Shown: positions 9,677 to 20,916, numbered from the stretch's first letter. The stretch is 64,000 nt of DNA from Micropterix aruncella (GCA_944548615.1 OX155954.1:601335-665334), one strand, 5' to 3'. Numbers and translations are program-made. Notes: generated by a model from the sequence alone, not told the origin.

Positions 9677-10131
9677 CTCTAATCTCCCTATTCAATTAAC
9701 GAAGAACCTGTTTCGTTCAGCTTCGCGTTCGCATCGAAGCCATAATTATCAGCTTCTCTAATGAAATACCGTGTATAATTAAGTGTTACTAGAATCAGCA
9801 CCAACGTGGCATCATTCAAAGCATCAATGACAGTACACAAAGCGATTGGTTACATCGGAAACGATGTTGTAACCTTCAGATGCCGATTGATGTAATTGAA
9901 CAATTCGTAAAGCAGGATATCGAGGCTTAGAATTGATTGATAACGTGAAAATTACAATGTTTTAGTTAGGTTTTCCGATTCGTTATTATTCTAATATGAT
10001 AAAAATATTTCATAAATTTGAAAACTTACAACTAATGGACCAAGAAGTCAAAATGACTAAAACTGCGGGGGGACTGCAGTTTTTAGTACCGCTTAACTTG
10101 TGAGAACTTCATTCTCGTAACGATACTTTTA
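9677..10131. other. No feature recognised
   Basis: Ordinary-composition sequence without an extended frame or a recognised repeat. Confidence 0.4.
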
Positions 10132-10815
10132 TTACTTAGCTCCAAGACTCTATAATAATGTGGACTTTACGATTCAAAATAAAATTATCAGAGGAGCATT
10201 TAAGAGTTCAATAACATAGTGCTTGGATTGATAAAGGACCGCTTTTCCCCAAAACCGAACTTTAATTAGGTAATTTTTAAATAAAGTTTTTTTTATATAA
10301 TCTAAACATACTTTTAGATTTTTATTTTTAAATGTAATAGATATATATGTGTGGTTATAGACTTAAAACTATAGCTATATTTTTTATTACTATATATATA
10401 TAATAGAGGTCATTTAATTTACTTCTATGTAAATGTGTATGTATATGTATATAGGTGTGTACATATGTATGGATCATTGATGTAAATATGTATCATTGTA
10501 TTTATGTATTAAAAATAGATTTTAAAAACGCATGCTTAATACTACGTATACTTACTATGTTAAATTTTCTTGAAGGCGATTAATTATTAGTGTAGGGTAA
10601 TATTTATTATTTCTTTTTAACTACTGTGTGATTGTATGACTGAATGATACAAGAGTGAATGCTTTTTTTTATTTTTTCATATCGAACGTAATCTAAGTAA
10701 AATATCAGCATCCCTAAATACGGGCGTTTTTGCTCAGTTAGGTATGCGATGATCCAATGGCTATGGGTTTAATTCGTTTCTCCTCGATTTAAAATATTTA
10801 CTGTATATCATAGCC
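10132..10815 (+). repeat. Family F dispersed repeat, copy 1, tRNA-like 3' part
   Basis: Shared in the same order with 62636-63196: AGACTCTATAATAATGTGG, TTTAATTAGGTAA, ATATCAGCATCC, ACGGGCGTTTTTGCTCAG, TTAGGTATGCGATGATCCAA, GGCTATGGGTTTAATTCG and ATATCATAGCC. The segment GCTCAGTTAGG...GGGTTTAATTC resembles A and B boxes, so the 3' part may be tRNA-derived. Confidence 0.65.
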
Positions 10816-10835
10816 CTATCATAGGGAACTAAGAG

Positions 10836-11455
10836 GCCCTTGCTGAGTTGGCCACGAAGACCCATTCTGTTCAGGGTTGGTCACAGTCACGGGTCAACAC
10901 CCATCCGGCGGCCTCCACGCATGAAGTGCAATCCTGAGTAGGACTCTGTCCTTAGGGTTAGTTTCCCCTAGGAATCAACCTTCTCGCGCTCCTGGACGGT
11001 CTGCGCACCGTGCGAAATAAAACAATCGATTGCGCACTCTGACTAAGTCGGGGGAGTTTGGAAGGAGTACTGTTTCCTATAGAGCGGGGGCGGCTACGGA
11101 CCTTACGACGACTGCTCTTGAAACGACCATCGGCTACCCGATCCTGGGTGAAGAGCCGGGCAAAGGATGCCGTGGTCCGCATTAGATTCGGTATACACCG
11201 TTTCACCGCTTCGTAAGGGAGAGGACCGCGCAAGCGACCTCGAACTCGTAACCAATCGAGAGACTGGAGTAATCTGGTCGCAATTGGAAGTAAGGACGTG
11301 AGTGTAAGCCCGCTGAATAACACTCCTGGCATGTGGCGGAGCTTGACTGTGGACTGTTTTGTCCAAGTCTTCTCCGCTCACTCCAGGGAGATAGAACGAC
11401 TAATCGTTAAAACTTCCTGAGGTGACGGGTTCGCCCGTTGTAGTTGATAACTCTA
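10836..11455 (-). repeat. Family C dispersed repeat, copy 2 (inverted)
   Basis: The reverse complement aligns along its length with 7484-8155. It begins (at 11455) ACTACAACGGGCGAACCCGTCACC-like and passes through TCTATAGGAAACAGTACTCC. It ends (at 10836) GTCTTCGTGGCCAACTC. It diverges from copy 1 by scattered substitutions and short gaps. Confidence 0.75.
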
Positions 11456-12583
11456 GTTGTATATGCCCTTTTGCTCAAAATTTTATTGTTCGTAATAAAT
11501 AAAATAAAATAAACATATTATACAAACCCAATGATATGATACTGCTGATATGATACAAGCTGCATAACCCAAGCTGCACGAAACCAATAGGAACCAGTCA
11601 GTGAAGACTGTGGTTCTATCATATCCAGTTTATTTTTTATAAAGAAGCTCATGGAAATAATATTATATTTGTGTTATATTTTTTTCCCTGACAAAAACTG
11701 AAAAAACAATATTTTTCTTTTACAACAATTAATTTAGCGACTTTACAATAAATTGACATACTTAATAATATTATAAATTATGCTTTAGTCCGCATTCTGT
11801 AACAATAAAATTTTAATCTCGACTTTCCTTATAGAAGTAATAGCCAGAGGTGTACCGCGAAGCTCTACTCTACAGTCCTCGTAAAGCAGTCTAAACTCCG
11901 AGTACACCGTTGCAATCTTGATAATAGGGTGGATCAGCAGCACTCCTTATACTTGCCATAGTATCGTCAAGAAATGAACTACAGTTTGTTTCTTGATTCC
12001 TTTCAGTGTCGCTCTGGGCTGTCCTTGACCGAATAAAACGAAGGTTTGGTGAAGTGTCCTTTAATCTCCCCTTGACCCACGCAATTTGGTCAACGCGCAC
12101 ACCGAGCTGCTCTTCGTTAAACACTAAATTCAAAAATATACTCTAGCTGCATCCTGCCCGTTGACCTAATTAGGGATAACGCCTTCACAATCTTGTCATA
12201 TCGTACTTATTTACTTATTTTATTATTTTGTTGCTGAGGGCATATCTTAAATACATATATATACAATACACTCTTTGCTAAATGGACGTAAAGTCTCTTA
12301 CTAATTATCATTACACTATGATTAATTAATCTAACAAGTTGTTACATACTAGCCCTTGGAGTAAATGGGTATTTTCATGGATGCATCTGTCTCTTTTGCA
12401 GGATTTTCGGCGACATCGACTTAAAGTACTATAACTACGAAACTACTACACCAATCATAAAAAGAACAACTGCACAATGATTGCATTGAAATTTCGAATA
12501 TAGAATATTGAAATATTATTTTGTAAAACAATTAGATAATTATGAATAAATATGAGAACGTCAAAGAAGTGAAAAAAACGCGG
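11456..12583. other. No gene recognised
   Basis: A short piece near 11570-11605 (GCACGAAACCAATAGGAACC) resembles the right edge of family C copy 3. An 80-codon minus frame (11891-12133) matches nothing I know. Confidence 0.4.
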
Positions 12584-12657
12584 AACCAGATCTGGTCGTA
12601 TCATACTCAACGGATAATTGTTTCAGAACCAGATTTGGTCGTATCATACTCAACGGG
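12584..12657 (+). repeat. Short direct duplication
   Basis: ACCAGATCTGGTCGTATCAT plus ACTCAACGG is repeated ~40 bp later with one change (ACCAGATTTGG). Confidence 0.8.
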
Positions 12658-13245
12658 CTAGGAACGTTGCTTATTGTCTAAAACACGTACGGTGAGTCGA
12701 CCTTAGCCCATATTTGCTCTCCCGTCGTCATTTCGACCGTTCATGTAATTCGACACTCCCTCGCTTGCCAGAGATGACCTTCCTTCTACGAAGTGAGACA
12801 TTCCTAGTAGCCCCTTGTATTATATGATATTTTGCGGCACAAGAGGAGTCGTCGATAATATCATGATAAATTTAGCAAGACGTTAACGTTCTCAATAAAG
12901 TCGACGCCATCAAATGGCACACGCGCGTCCAACACGATTACGATTTGCCACTGCGAAGCATTTTTGCACGCAATCAACGCAGCGACGACGCAGGCCGATG
13001 GCTGCTGACCCAGATTAACCTGTTCAACTCGCTCGAGTCGGGGACTAACATTTGCAAACATGCTACCGGGTATGATAATAATGTTCCACACTTGCACTGC
13101 GGAAAACGTATTCTTATGGCCAATTTGCTTCGCGTTGACGATAGCAATAGTGACGTTGCAGACACTAGCATTGAATAATTGTATTCATCTGATTACAGTT
13201 TAGGACCGTAAGATATCATTTCTTCTTCTTAGGGTAACTCTCCAT
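12658..13245. other. No gene recognised
   Basis: Overlapping 65-78-codon frames occur on both strands at 12861-13178. None resembles a known family and neither strand shows a convincing exon, so none is called. Confidence 0.4.
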
Positions 13246-13617
13246 TTAGTGAAGATCGGCAGTCAGCTTTGCATACTTCTTTTTGTTTTTCGCCAGCCAA
13301 AACAATTCGGCGACACTCGTAATCTCAGTCCATTCTCGAATGCACCGCTACCAAGACTTCCGTCTAAGGCCTTGCCTCATCTCCCCTGCAACTTTTCCCA
13401 TCATAATGATTTGCAGGAGTTCGTATCTGTTGTGCCTAAGCACGTGACCCAGGTATGCAGCTTTGCGCTGTTTGATGGTCTGCCAAAGCTTGCGTTTTTG
13501 GTCGACACACTGTAGAACTTCTTGATTGGTGACTTTCTGAGTCAAAGATATCGGCATCATGCATCTGTATGCCCACATCTCGAATGCTTCTATACGTTTC
13601 TTGGTATTAGCAGTTCA
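13246..13617 (-). pseudogene. LINE pol C-terminal fragment, different subfamily
   Basis: Minus-strand reading from 13617: TKKRIEAFEMWAYRCMMPIS, TNQEVLQCVDQKRKLWQTIK, RKAAYLGHVLRHNRYELLQ, a stop after RRKSW, then EITSVAELFWLAKNKKKYAK and a terminal stop near 13246. The YLGH(V/I).R...Y.LLQ and SVAELF.LA...K motifs belong to a widespread arthropod LINE type distinct from the QKRAIR tails nearby. The single in-frame stop shows it is dead. Confidence 0.85.
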
Positions 13618-15048
13618 TTAGGATTCGTATAAGAGTTTCCGAATAGTTTAAGCCTTAAGTTGGCTCCAGAGCGGTCAAACCGAAAGATACTCGTATGTTA
13701 GATGCTTCACGTTAAGAGGCATTTAAGCCGCTCTTCGCTGGACCTTCTCGAGAAGATCGATATCCTTCCTAAAATATGGGTTTCAGACCTAATAAGCGTG
13801 TTCCAATCCGTTCCCTGTTCCTTTAATGACAAAACGTATGGTTCTGATAATAAACATCCCATGGCTAAGGCACTTGAGCTATTAATGACTCCATAACAAC
13901 TAAATTTTCAAGAAGTGGTACCCACTATGGTGCAATCCCCTTGAGACCTCGCCCTCTCAGCACAGAGTGAATGACTAAACAAAGTGCCACTACCCTCTAT
14001 GGATGGACACGCCGTTAGTTATAATAATGATAGTTAGTTATAATAATGAACTTAAACGCTTCATCAAATAAATAGTCGAGTTTATTGCGTCGAGGCAATA
14101 TCTTAGGGCTAACCTTAACCCAACGGGAAAACATGAAAAAGAGTCAATAGACCAACGACATGGCAAAGGGTCAATGGACCAACAATACATATGAGTACCC
14201 TCCGTATTTTGTATGGTGATTTTAGCAGAAAACCTCAGAAAACGCTTGTTTTTATTATGTTAGACAATCTTGACTACAGGTTATTTATAAACGTGGTTGA
14301 TAATTATTGATATCGTTTCCTAGAGTATTTATTAATTTGTAAAGGTTTATTGATGGAATTCAAATAAATAATGTTCTTCAACTACTTTCTGACTGCATAT
14401 CTCATTGTATGAATATTGTTTATATAATTCTAATATCATATTATAATTGGAGATTAATATAATGATTATAATTATTAATACTTTGCTGCTTTGGTTTGTG
14501 ATTTTGGTCACCATATTTGCAATTTATTTTTGTACATGAAGAGTCGACACTGCATTAACAATGACACGATAATGATAATCAAGGATAATAACAAAATGAC
14601 TGGCCATGATTTTTCTCACAGCTGGTAGATTATCTTTCCGAGAACTTTAATGATTCATCGCCACGAAAGTGAGTAAAAAATAGTTGCAAATTATAAACGA
14701 GTACAGGAGATTGTAAACATAATCACAACCGTTATAAACAACCTATTTATCAGCTTGATTGAACGTTGATGTTTCAAAGGCGTTAACATGATGTTGCTCA
14801 TTGAATATACGAATCGCTAGTTCTTTTTTTTTTTGAGTCATCGTCGACTTCATCATCAGTAACTTGTTATTGAGAGGACTGTCTTCCAGCGAAACACACA
14901 GTATTTATAATTTATTTTCCTCTTGCGATAGGTGTGCTATTGCATTTTGCATGATAGGAGCAATGATTTTATTTATAGTACGTTCTATAGTACGTTCTGG
15001 CAATCCTCCTACGTCGGCGACATGCAGTTGGTGCTGATACCATTGTCC
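13618..15048. other. No gene recognised
   Basis: Holds a short piece (14070-14135, AGTTTATTGCGTCGAGGCAA...GCTAACCTTAACCCAACGG) repeated at 63265-63330. Also a duplicated TAATAATGATAGTTAGTTA near 14020 and an A+T-rich remainder. Confidence 0.4.
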
Positions 15049-15230
15049 GGCGAAACTAATAGCAATTTATTTGGCCATCTATAATAGCATTGCTATTGAA
15101 TGATTTTTTTATAAATGACTGATTGATTAAAAAAAACAATATTTAACGAATGATAACAATAATAACATTAAATTAATAATGTTATCTATCGCATTTATAT
15201 ATAGACTGATTACATCACAAAAATAATACA
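15049..15230 (+). repeat. Dispersed repeat family A, copy 2
   Basis: Same order of blocks as 954-1140: GGCGAAACTAATAGCAATTT, TTTGGCCATCT, AATAATGTTATCTATC and TACATCACAAAAATAAT. Confidence 0.6.
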
Positions 15231-16412
15231 GACATTGAAATGCCACCTATTAGGCTATTTAAACATGCACCTAATATTAGTCTCGTTGCCGTGGATCTTA
15301 CCATCTCATACGTCATTTCTATGCTTGCGACCTTTAAGTTTACAAGATACGAGCTACACTTAACTCATTGGGCAACACAATTGAGTTTTTCGACGATTTA
15401 CGTCGACCTCAGTCGCTCGATCCCTTAAAAACAAAAAATCCACAATTTTCGCACGCTTACGGACCATTTAAATGAAAACAACTTCGGCGAAGGTCTCACG
15501 CACGCTCGTAATTTGTTTTTCCGCTTGAACCGCGAAGAAACCAATTTTCTATGCATTGTCGATGCCGACGAAGGTGAAAACGTACAAACTATACATTGTA
15601 TACACAAAGGCTATAAATGCGCTCATGTTGGGCCTCTATACCTGAAATTACTCACGCTTGAGTTGCTTTGACGTCGTAATCATTTATGTTAGTAATCAAT
15701 GCGTGTGGATATTTTTAACCATCGACCATTGAGAGGTGTGGATAATTCAGGGAATATTCAAAGCATCTGATAAACGAGGAGTACTATAATATGGGTTTTA
15801 TTATAGTATACTATGCATTCTCATTACCATTTATGATTTTTAGATAATTGAATTATTGTAAGGACCATTTTAGTACTTTTTAGTTAAATTATTCTTTTGA
15901 TCTGCTTTTATTATTTTTAACTATTTATTACTTGTGACTATTGAATACTATTTTTAATTTTTATTCATTTTATTATCCCAGTGACCATTCTAATAACTTT
16001 TAGTAATATTGTTTTTAAATTTAAATATTATTTTTGTCTATTTTGTTATTTGTTTTATTCTTCGCTATTAATTGACTACTTTTTATTACTTATAATTTTT
16101 AGATCATTGATGATAAACCTTTGTTTCATATATTACCTAAAAAATTACTTTCTTGCGATGAAACCTTACGTGAAGTAGGTAACTGAAAATCGAAAAGACC
16201 GAATAATAATTTAGTTTTTCTTGATTTTTAATTAGATGTCAATGTACCTATGTTTAGTGTTCTTTCAAATAATTCTATATAGGCTAAGTTTCCAACAATC
16301 TCTAACGATTTTAGAGAAATTAAAATAAATTAAAATAAATTAAAATATCTGTCATTTTTACTAAACATTTTATAAAGTCTACATGAACAATATGTATTGT
16401 AAACGTCTGAAA
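15231..16412. other. No gene recognised; A+T-rich with TGACTATT motifs
   Basis: From about 15850 to 16130 the phrase TGACTATT / TAGTACTTTTTAG-like recurs irregularly. Similar degenerate stretches lie at 9250-9440, 36350-36480, 38925-39060 and 39940-40040. No coding region is visible. Confidence 0.35.
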
Positions 16413-16560
16413 AAATCAGTTGTGTCACCCTATGACTTTACCGCCAAAAAGCAGACCCCCCCCCCCCCCATCCCGCGTGCCAAACCTCTCAACCCCCTCC
16501 CCCCACCCAAATACTTTGACACCGAAACACTCCCCCAAACACTTTTTGACAAATCGTGTA
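16413..16560 (+). repeat. Family E repeat, copy 2 (C-rich)
   Basis: Begins GTTGTGTCACCCTATGACTT and AGCAGAC, followed by C14 and further C tracts. It is the opposite-orientation relative of 6836-7050. Confidence 0.55.
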
Positions 16561-16625
16561 GTTGATGCTTGGAATGCATAGACAGAGGAAGTAGTAATAA
16601 GTGCTGACTCTGTCAATAACTCTAA

Positions 16626-17315
16626 AGATGCGATTCCACCAGTGTGCAGAACTGTGCGGCACTGCAATGCACATTGTGCGACACAAATGTTTATTCTGGT
16701 CGACTCACTAAAGCAAACAATAACAAATTGTGCGCGAACATTCTAGAAATGTTCGCGCACATCTGTATACTTTTGTGCGCGCACACATGCAGGCAGTGGA
16801 CTCGCGTCGACGTGTACAAACCTGTTGTGCGCGAACTCAGTCTTGCTTCCGCTACCGGAGTGAAAACATTGATTTGTGCGCGTACATAGTTAATTAACCA
16901 AGCTAAATATGGATTGGACGAATGATAAAATCCACTCAATGGATCTATTTTTATTTCTTCTAGAAATTTATTCGTTTCTTCATTCCGTCGCTGTAGTAAC
17001 GGCCTCACCCAGCATCGCGGTTTCTTCCTTCGTTTCTTTTTAAGGAGACTACATAGTAAAACACATGCTGCAGCACAAAGCACTACGTTTCCCTGCCCGT
17101 TCATATTAACTACTGAACTGTCTCGGCAGAAACTCTGCTCAGTGAACATGTTCGCGCACAAGTGTGCTGAACTGTGCGCTTACAAAAGTTACGCACAGCC
17201 TTACCAGTGGAGACGGAAGCCAAATGCGACACCAGCTTAGTACCTGCACTGTTGGAGTTTTGCACAAAATGTGTGCAAGCAAATGTGCTGCACACTATTT
17301 TGGTGGAATCGCACC
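16626..17315. mobile_element. TTAA-type non-autonomous DNA transposon
   Basis: A ~690-bp element whose left end (AGATGCGATTCCACCAGTGTG) is inverted at the right end (GGTGCGATTCCACCA when complemented). Flanks are CTAA (16622-16625) and TTAA (17316-17319), one mutation from a TTAA duplication. GTGCGCGAAC-like motifs recur in both halves, the kind of subterminal repeat bound by piggyBac or Kolobok transposases. A near-perfect palindrome at 16730-16760 repeats the same motif head to head. No transposase is encoded; a 156-codon minus frame (16691-17161) is unrecognised and crosses the palindrome. Confidence 0.65.
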
Positions 17316-17604
17316 TTAAGGATAACCTGGACATGGTTCAAGTGCACGTGATATTCACGCGCTACCCTGTACATATTGTATAATATAATAATTATAAAAT
17401 CACATAATCTTTGAAGACAGTAGTTGAGAATTTCATATTAGCAAACATATTCAACAAATTTATATATTCCTTTAAATCTTATCTACAATTATAACAAACA
17501 ATAAGCAAAGGGCCTATAACTTTAGCATTAATAATCTCAAACCATGATAATTGGCCGTATTCGCTTTCTCTTTTGCTTGCTTGTCTATCTATTTTTTTAT
17601 TTTT

Positions 17605-17928
17605 TATTATGTATAAACTAGTGCACGTTTAAGATATTAGAAAGCTTATGTTAATGCTTCCTTTCATAAACTTTTTATATATCGTGTCTGTGTTCTTGGA
17701 TGCAGACTCATTTACGCGAAATCGCGAAATTAAAATATCGCAAAGCGCTTGATTTTCACAATTGAAAAACCCTAAATTTAGGGATTTTCAATAATTTTCA
17801 ATTTCAATTTCAATAATTTCAATAGGGATTTTCAATAATTTAGGGATTTTCAAAATTGAAAAACCCTAAATTATTATTTCAAATAATCGAAATATTTCTG
17901 CGAATTATCGAGTAAACGACCACTTTAA
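17605..17928 (+). repeat. Family H repeat, copy 1, with palindromic insertions
   Basis: Matches 18982-19215: CGTGTCTGTGTTCTTGGATG, CGCGAAATCGCGAAATTAAA, AATATCGCAAA, and CGAGTAAACGACCA at the end. Between the shared blocks it carries several inverted repeats of AGGGATTTTCAAT / ATTGAAAAACCCT (17762-17875), absent from the other copy. Confidence 0.65.
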
Positions 17929-18605
17929 AGTTGTCAACTACGACGGGCGAATCTGTCACCCCAGGAAGGTATAACAATATTGTTCGTTCCTGGAGTGAAC
18001 GTATACTTAAGGATGAAACAGTCCCCCGTCTAACTGCGCCAAAAAGCTCGTGACAGTCCAACTCCTTACTAAAGGGCACTGGGAAGTGTAGCCAATGGGT
18101 CGACATCGCGCCTCATTACCAGGTTTGGCCTAATTTCTCCATCCTCCGGTCTGGTCACGAATGTTAGGTCGCTTATACAGTCCCTACCTGTCGTAAGCGG
18201 TAATTCAGTTTAAATATATCGCGGACTGAGGCGCCCTTTACCCACTATGGTCACTCGTGATCAGGTGGCCAACAGATAGCTACAAAGATAGGTTACGTCA
18301 GGTCAACAACTACCCCCGCTCTTTAGGAAACATACATTCCCCCTTGGTTTCCACCGGATTGCGTAAGTGGGTTAGACAGCCTGGCAAACAAACCGCCCAG
18401 TTCCGCCTGAGGTATTCTCCCGAAACTGCAACCTTCTGATCCCAACCGCCTCTGACTGCAGATTACAGCCGTGGCAAAAGCTCACGGTGGCCCTGGCAGA
18501 TTAAGTCCTAAGGCTTCTAAATAGGAGTTGAACCGTAAACTAGGCATACCAGATGACATAGAGTTTGGCCAACACAGCCCAAGCCGCACGGAATCATTAG
18601 GAACC
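17928..18605 (+). repeat. Family C dispersed repeat, copy 3 (diverged)
   Basis: Starts GTTGTCAACTACGACGGGCG and retains CCCGCTCTTTAGGAAACATA and AGTTCCGCC-type blocks. It ends GGCTTCTAAATAGGAGTTG...AGCCGCACGGAATC. It is the most diverged copy. Confidence 0.65.
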
Positions 18606-18684
18606 GAATCTCTCAGTGTTTTATAAATAACAGTCATTTTCAATATAAAATCGAAGACTACCGCAGTTATTTGACATTATAAAT

Positions 18685-18835
18685 AAGATAAAAACGAATT
18701 TACCGCGTGAACTTTGTATCACCCGACGTTTCGGCGATGTCAGCCTACCCTTCGACAACGGCGGTTGCAACATCGCCGAAACATCGGGTATTACAAACTT
18801 CACGAAGTAAATTTGTTTTTATATTATTTATAAGT
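18685..18835. repeat. Head-to-head pair of Penelope-like terminal segments
   Basis: The left arm AAAACGAATTTACCGCGTGA...CCCGACGTTTCGGCGATGT is mirrored by the right arm ACATCGCCGAAACATCGGGT...ACTTCACGAAGTAAATTTG. The ~50-bp arms are separated by a short centre (CCTTCGACAACGGCGGTTGC). The same words follow the PLE endonuclease frame at 37.7 kb, which identifies the source element. Confidence 0.65.
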
Positions 18836-18981
18836 CATTATCAGCGTTATTATAGATGGCCAAATAAAATGCTAGTAGTTTGGCCGACAATGCTATCAAT
18901 GCCACCTTTATATTGCCGTTTCTCAACGGTTACCAGATCGTTATATGGAGTTAAGCGATCGAATACCATTATATAATCAAT

Positions 18982-19215
18982 GATGCGTAAACTAGGGCAC
19001 ATAAAAGATACATGAAAGTTTACATAAACACTTTCCTTCATAAACTTTTCATGTATCATATGTGTTCTTGGTTGCAGACTTATTTACGAGTATTCGCGAA
19101 ATGAAAATATCGCAAAACACTTGCCTTTCGCAGTTTTACCAACGTGAATAGCCCTAAATATGTATTTCAAATTATCGAAATCTTTCTGCAAATAAACGAG
19201 TAAACGACCAGCTGT
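18982..19215 (+). repeat. Family H repeat, copy 2
   Basis: CATATGTGTTCTTGGTTGCA, GTATTCGCGAAATGAAAATA, TATCGCAAAACACTTG and CGAGTAAACGACCAGC correspond block by block with 17605-17928. It also contains an inverted pair ATACATGAAAGTTTA / TAAACTTTTCATGTAT around 19003-19053. Confidence 0.6.
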
Positions 19216-19480
19216 TTGTTTGCATACCCGTTGACCTTAATTTCGATATAAAACTCGATGCTGGCCAGACGTCTAGCGATGTGACGTATTGCCGATCGAT
19301 TGGGGGAAATCGATGACTAAGTTTTTCTCGTGCCTATTCAGCGGACGCGTGGGCGTGACAGCCGAGGAAAATACTCTGTAAAAATGATACGCAAAGCCTT
19401 ATAATGATGTAACATTAAGAAACCAGTTTTAGCGTCAGACTGTAGCCATTCTGACAACGGAAATTCAGAAACCGCCCACT
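19216..19480. other. Pre-insertion sequence left of the BEL tandem, nothing recognised
   Basis: No frame or repeat recognised. It ends at the GTAAT target duplication. Confidence 0.4.
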
Positions 19481-19485
19481 GTAAT
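19481..19485. repeat. Target-site duplication GTAAT, left
   Basis: GTAAT lies immediately before the TG of the first LTR and recurs immediately after the CA of the third LTR (35792-35796). It is absent at the middle LTR. It therefore brackets the whole tandem. Confidence 0.9.
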
Positions 19486-20896
19486 TGGTTCAGAATATTC
19501 GACAGAGCGGACGCCAACGCCGATAAATCTTCCCAAAAAGTGAGACCCTCTTACAAAGGGTAGGAAACATAATTAGTCACGGACGCCGAGGATATGAGAT
19601 TCCTTGAAAAATAGCTGATAACTCAAAGGAAAGGACAGAAAGGGGCTATAAAATAAACGAGCTGCCGACCCTGAAACGCGAAACTTTGGCGACCGACCAC
19701 CGTTTCCATTCAAAATAAATCGTGAGAAAGACTCCTTAGCAGCACATGGTAACGATAAATTACGAGCAAGGCGACGGGCAAAAGACTACGAAATAAAAAC
19801 CGTGGACGTTACAAAAAATCATACATACTCCAAATCCCACAATTAACCCTAGAAATAATATAGCTTAAAATGTAAAGAAAATTGCATGATTAATTAATTT
19901 AAGCATAGCATATAGTATTTCGTTTAATGTAAAGTAAAGCGCTAGGAGAGACAACTTAATTAGCCTAATTAACGATCTAACATTAATATTAACTTGTTAC
20001 TATTGATCGGAAACTAACCTATGTTTAAGACAATGTGTACTCGTGAAAGGTGGCGTTTGCGACGAGAATAATAATAATAATAATAATAATGCTTTATTTA
20101 AGAGAAAGTAGTACAAAAATTATGTCTTAAAAACTACCCAACTAGGTTAATGCCTGTACTAGGGTAGATTCTTTTCTTTTAAGTTAAGCAAATAATATGT
20201 CTATAAAATGTTTAAATGTAAGACAGAGACAACTAGTGTATTTGCTTCTCGCTCTAGCATGCAAGCGAGGAAGCATGATCGCGATGTCTCTTTCAAACGG
20301 GGTTGCATCTGTTTAGGCGCCCTGTCTCGTGATTGGATAATACGTGTGCGGTGCATTTATGGGGGTGTGTTTAGAAATTTTTGGAAGGAGATAGACCAAT
20401 GAAAGGTAAGGGCGGTCGCTATCTTAAAAAAAATGTAAGGCGATCGAGGGCAGAAAAGAGCGAAAGCTTCAGTTGTAAATTGGCAAAGGGTCAGCGTGAA
20501 CGCGCCGCGATCCAAGCACCGGGACTTAGTAGTAAATTATAAGTACTCGGAACTCAATGTAAAAGTAAAGATAAGTGACCGAATAAAAGAAAGTCTCGCG
20601 AATAAAAAGTGTTTATTTTCGACGGAAGCTTATCCTGCGTGACCTGAGGAAAGTGAGGTTCTATCACGGAAGCCTCTCGCCGAACTAATTTCCTTGTGAG
20701 GTTGGAATCCACCACTCGTTCGAGACAACCACCCCTGAGAGAAAAACCAACCTAGCTGGTGAGTGATTACCATTTGAATACAGTCCAAGGTGAAAACCGT
20801 TGAAGATAATCGAAGGGGTAATTACACAGCACAAAAGGGGTCGCGTAAATTCACAAGTTAAGTGGGTTTATGCAAACCGGGTAAAAATCCCAACCA
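19486..20896 (+). mobile_element. BEL/Pao LTR 1 (5' LTR)
   Basis: A 1411-bp LTR bounded by the inverted ends TGGTT...AACCA. A TATA box TATAAAA lies at 19647-19653, which gives a U3 of ~190 bp. Two AATAAA signals (20582-20587 and 20601-20606) are followed by a T/G-rich stretch, a plausible poly(A) site. So R would be unusually long (about 0.9 kb). Family B sequence with (AAT)n is embedded at 20067-20182. It differs from LTRs 2 and 3 by one substitution that I noticed (A at 20826, C in both others). Confidence 0.95.
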
Positions 20897-20899
20897 TCG

Positions 20900-20916
20900 T
20901 GGTCCTCCGTCAAGCC
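20900..20916 (+). other. Candidate primer-binding site, copy 1
   Basis: TGGTCCTCCGTCAAGCC starts three bases after the LTR. A tRNA primer ends in CCA, so a PBS begins TGG; this is the first TGG after the LTR boundary. The tRNA species was not assigned. Confidence 0.55.

Noticed and set aside
12861..13178. Overlapping 77- and 78-codon frames on both strands
   Set aside because: Neither strand has coding support and each is the mirror of the other.
20208..20402. 64-codon frame present in all three BEL LTRs
   Set aside because: It lies in the LTR between promoter and poly(A) signal and shows no recognisable protein features; its repetition follows from LTR identity.
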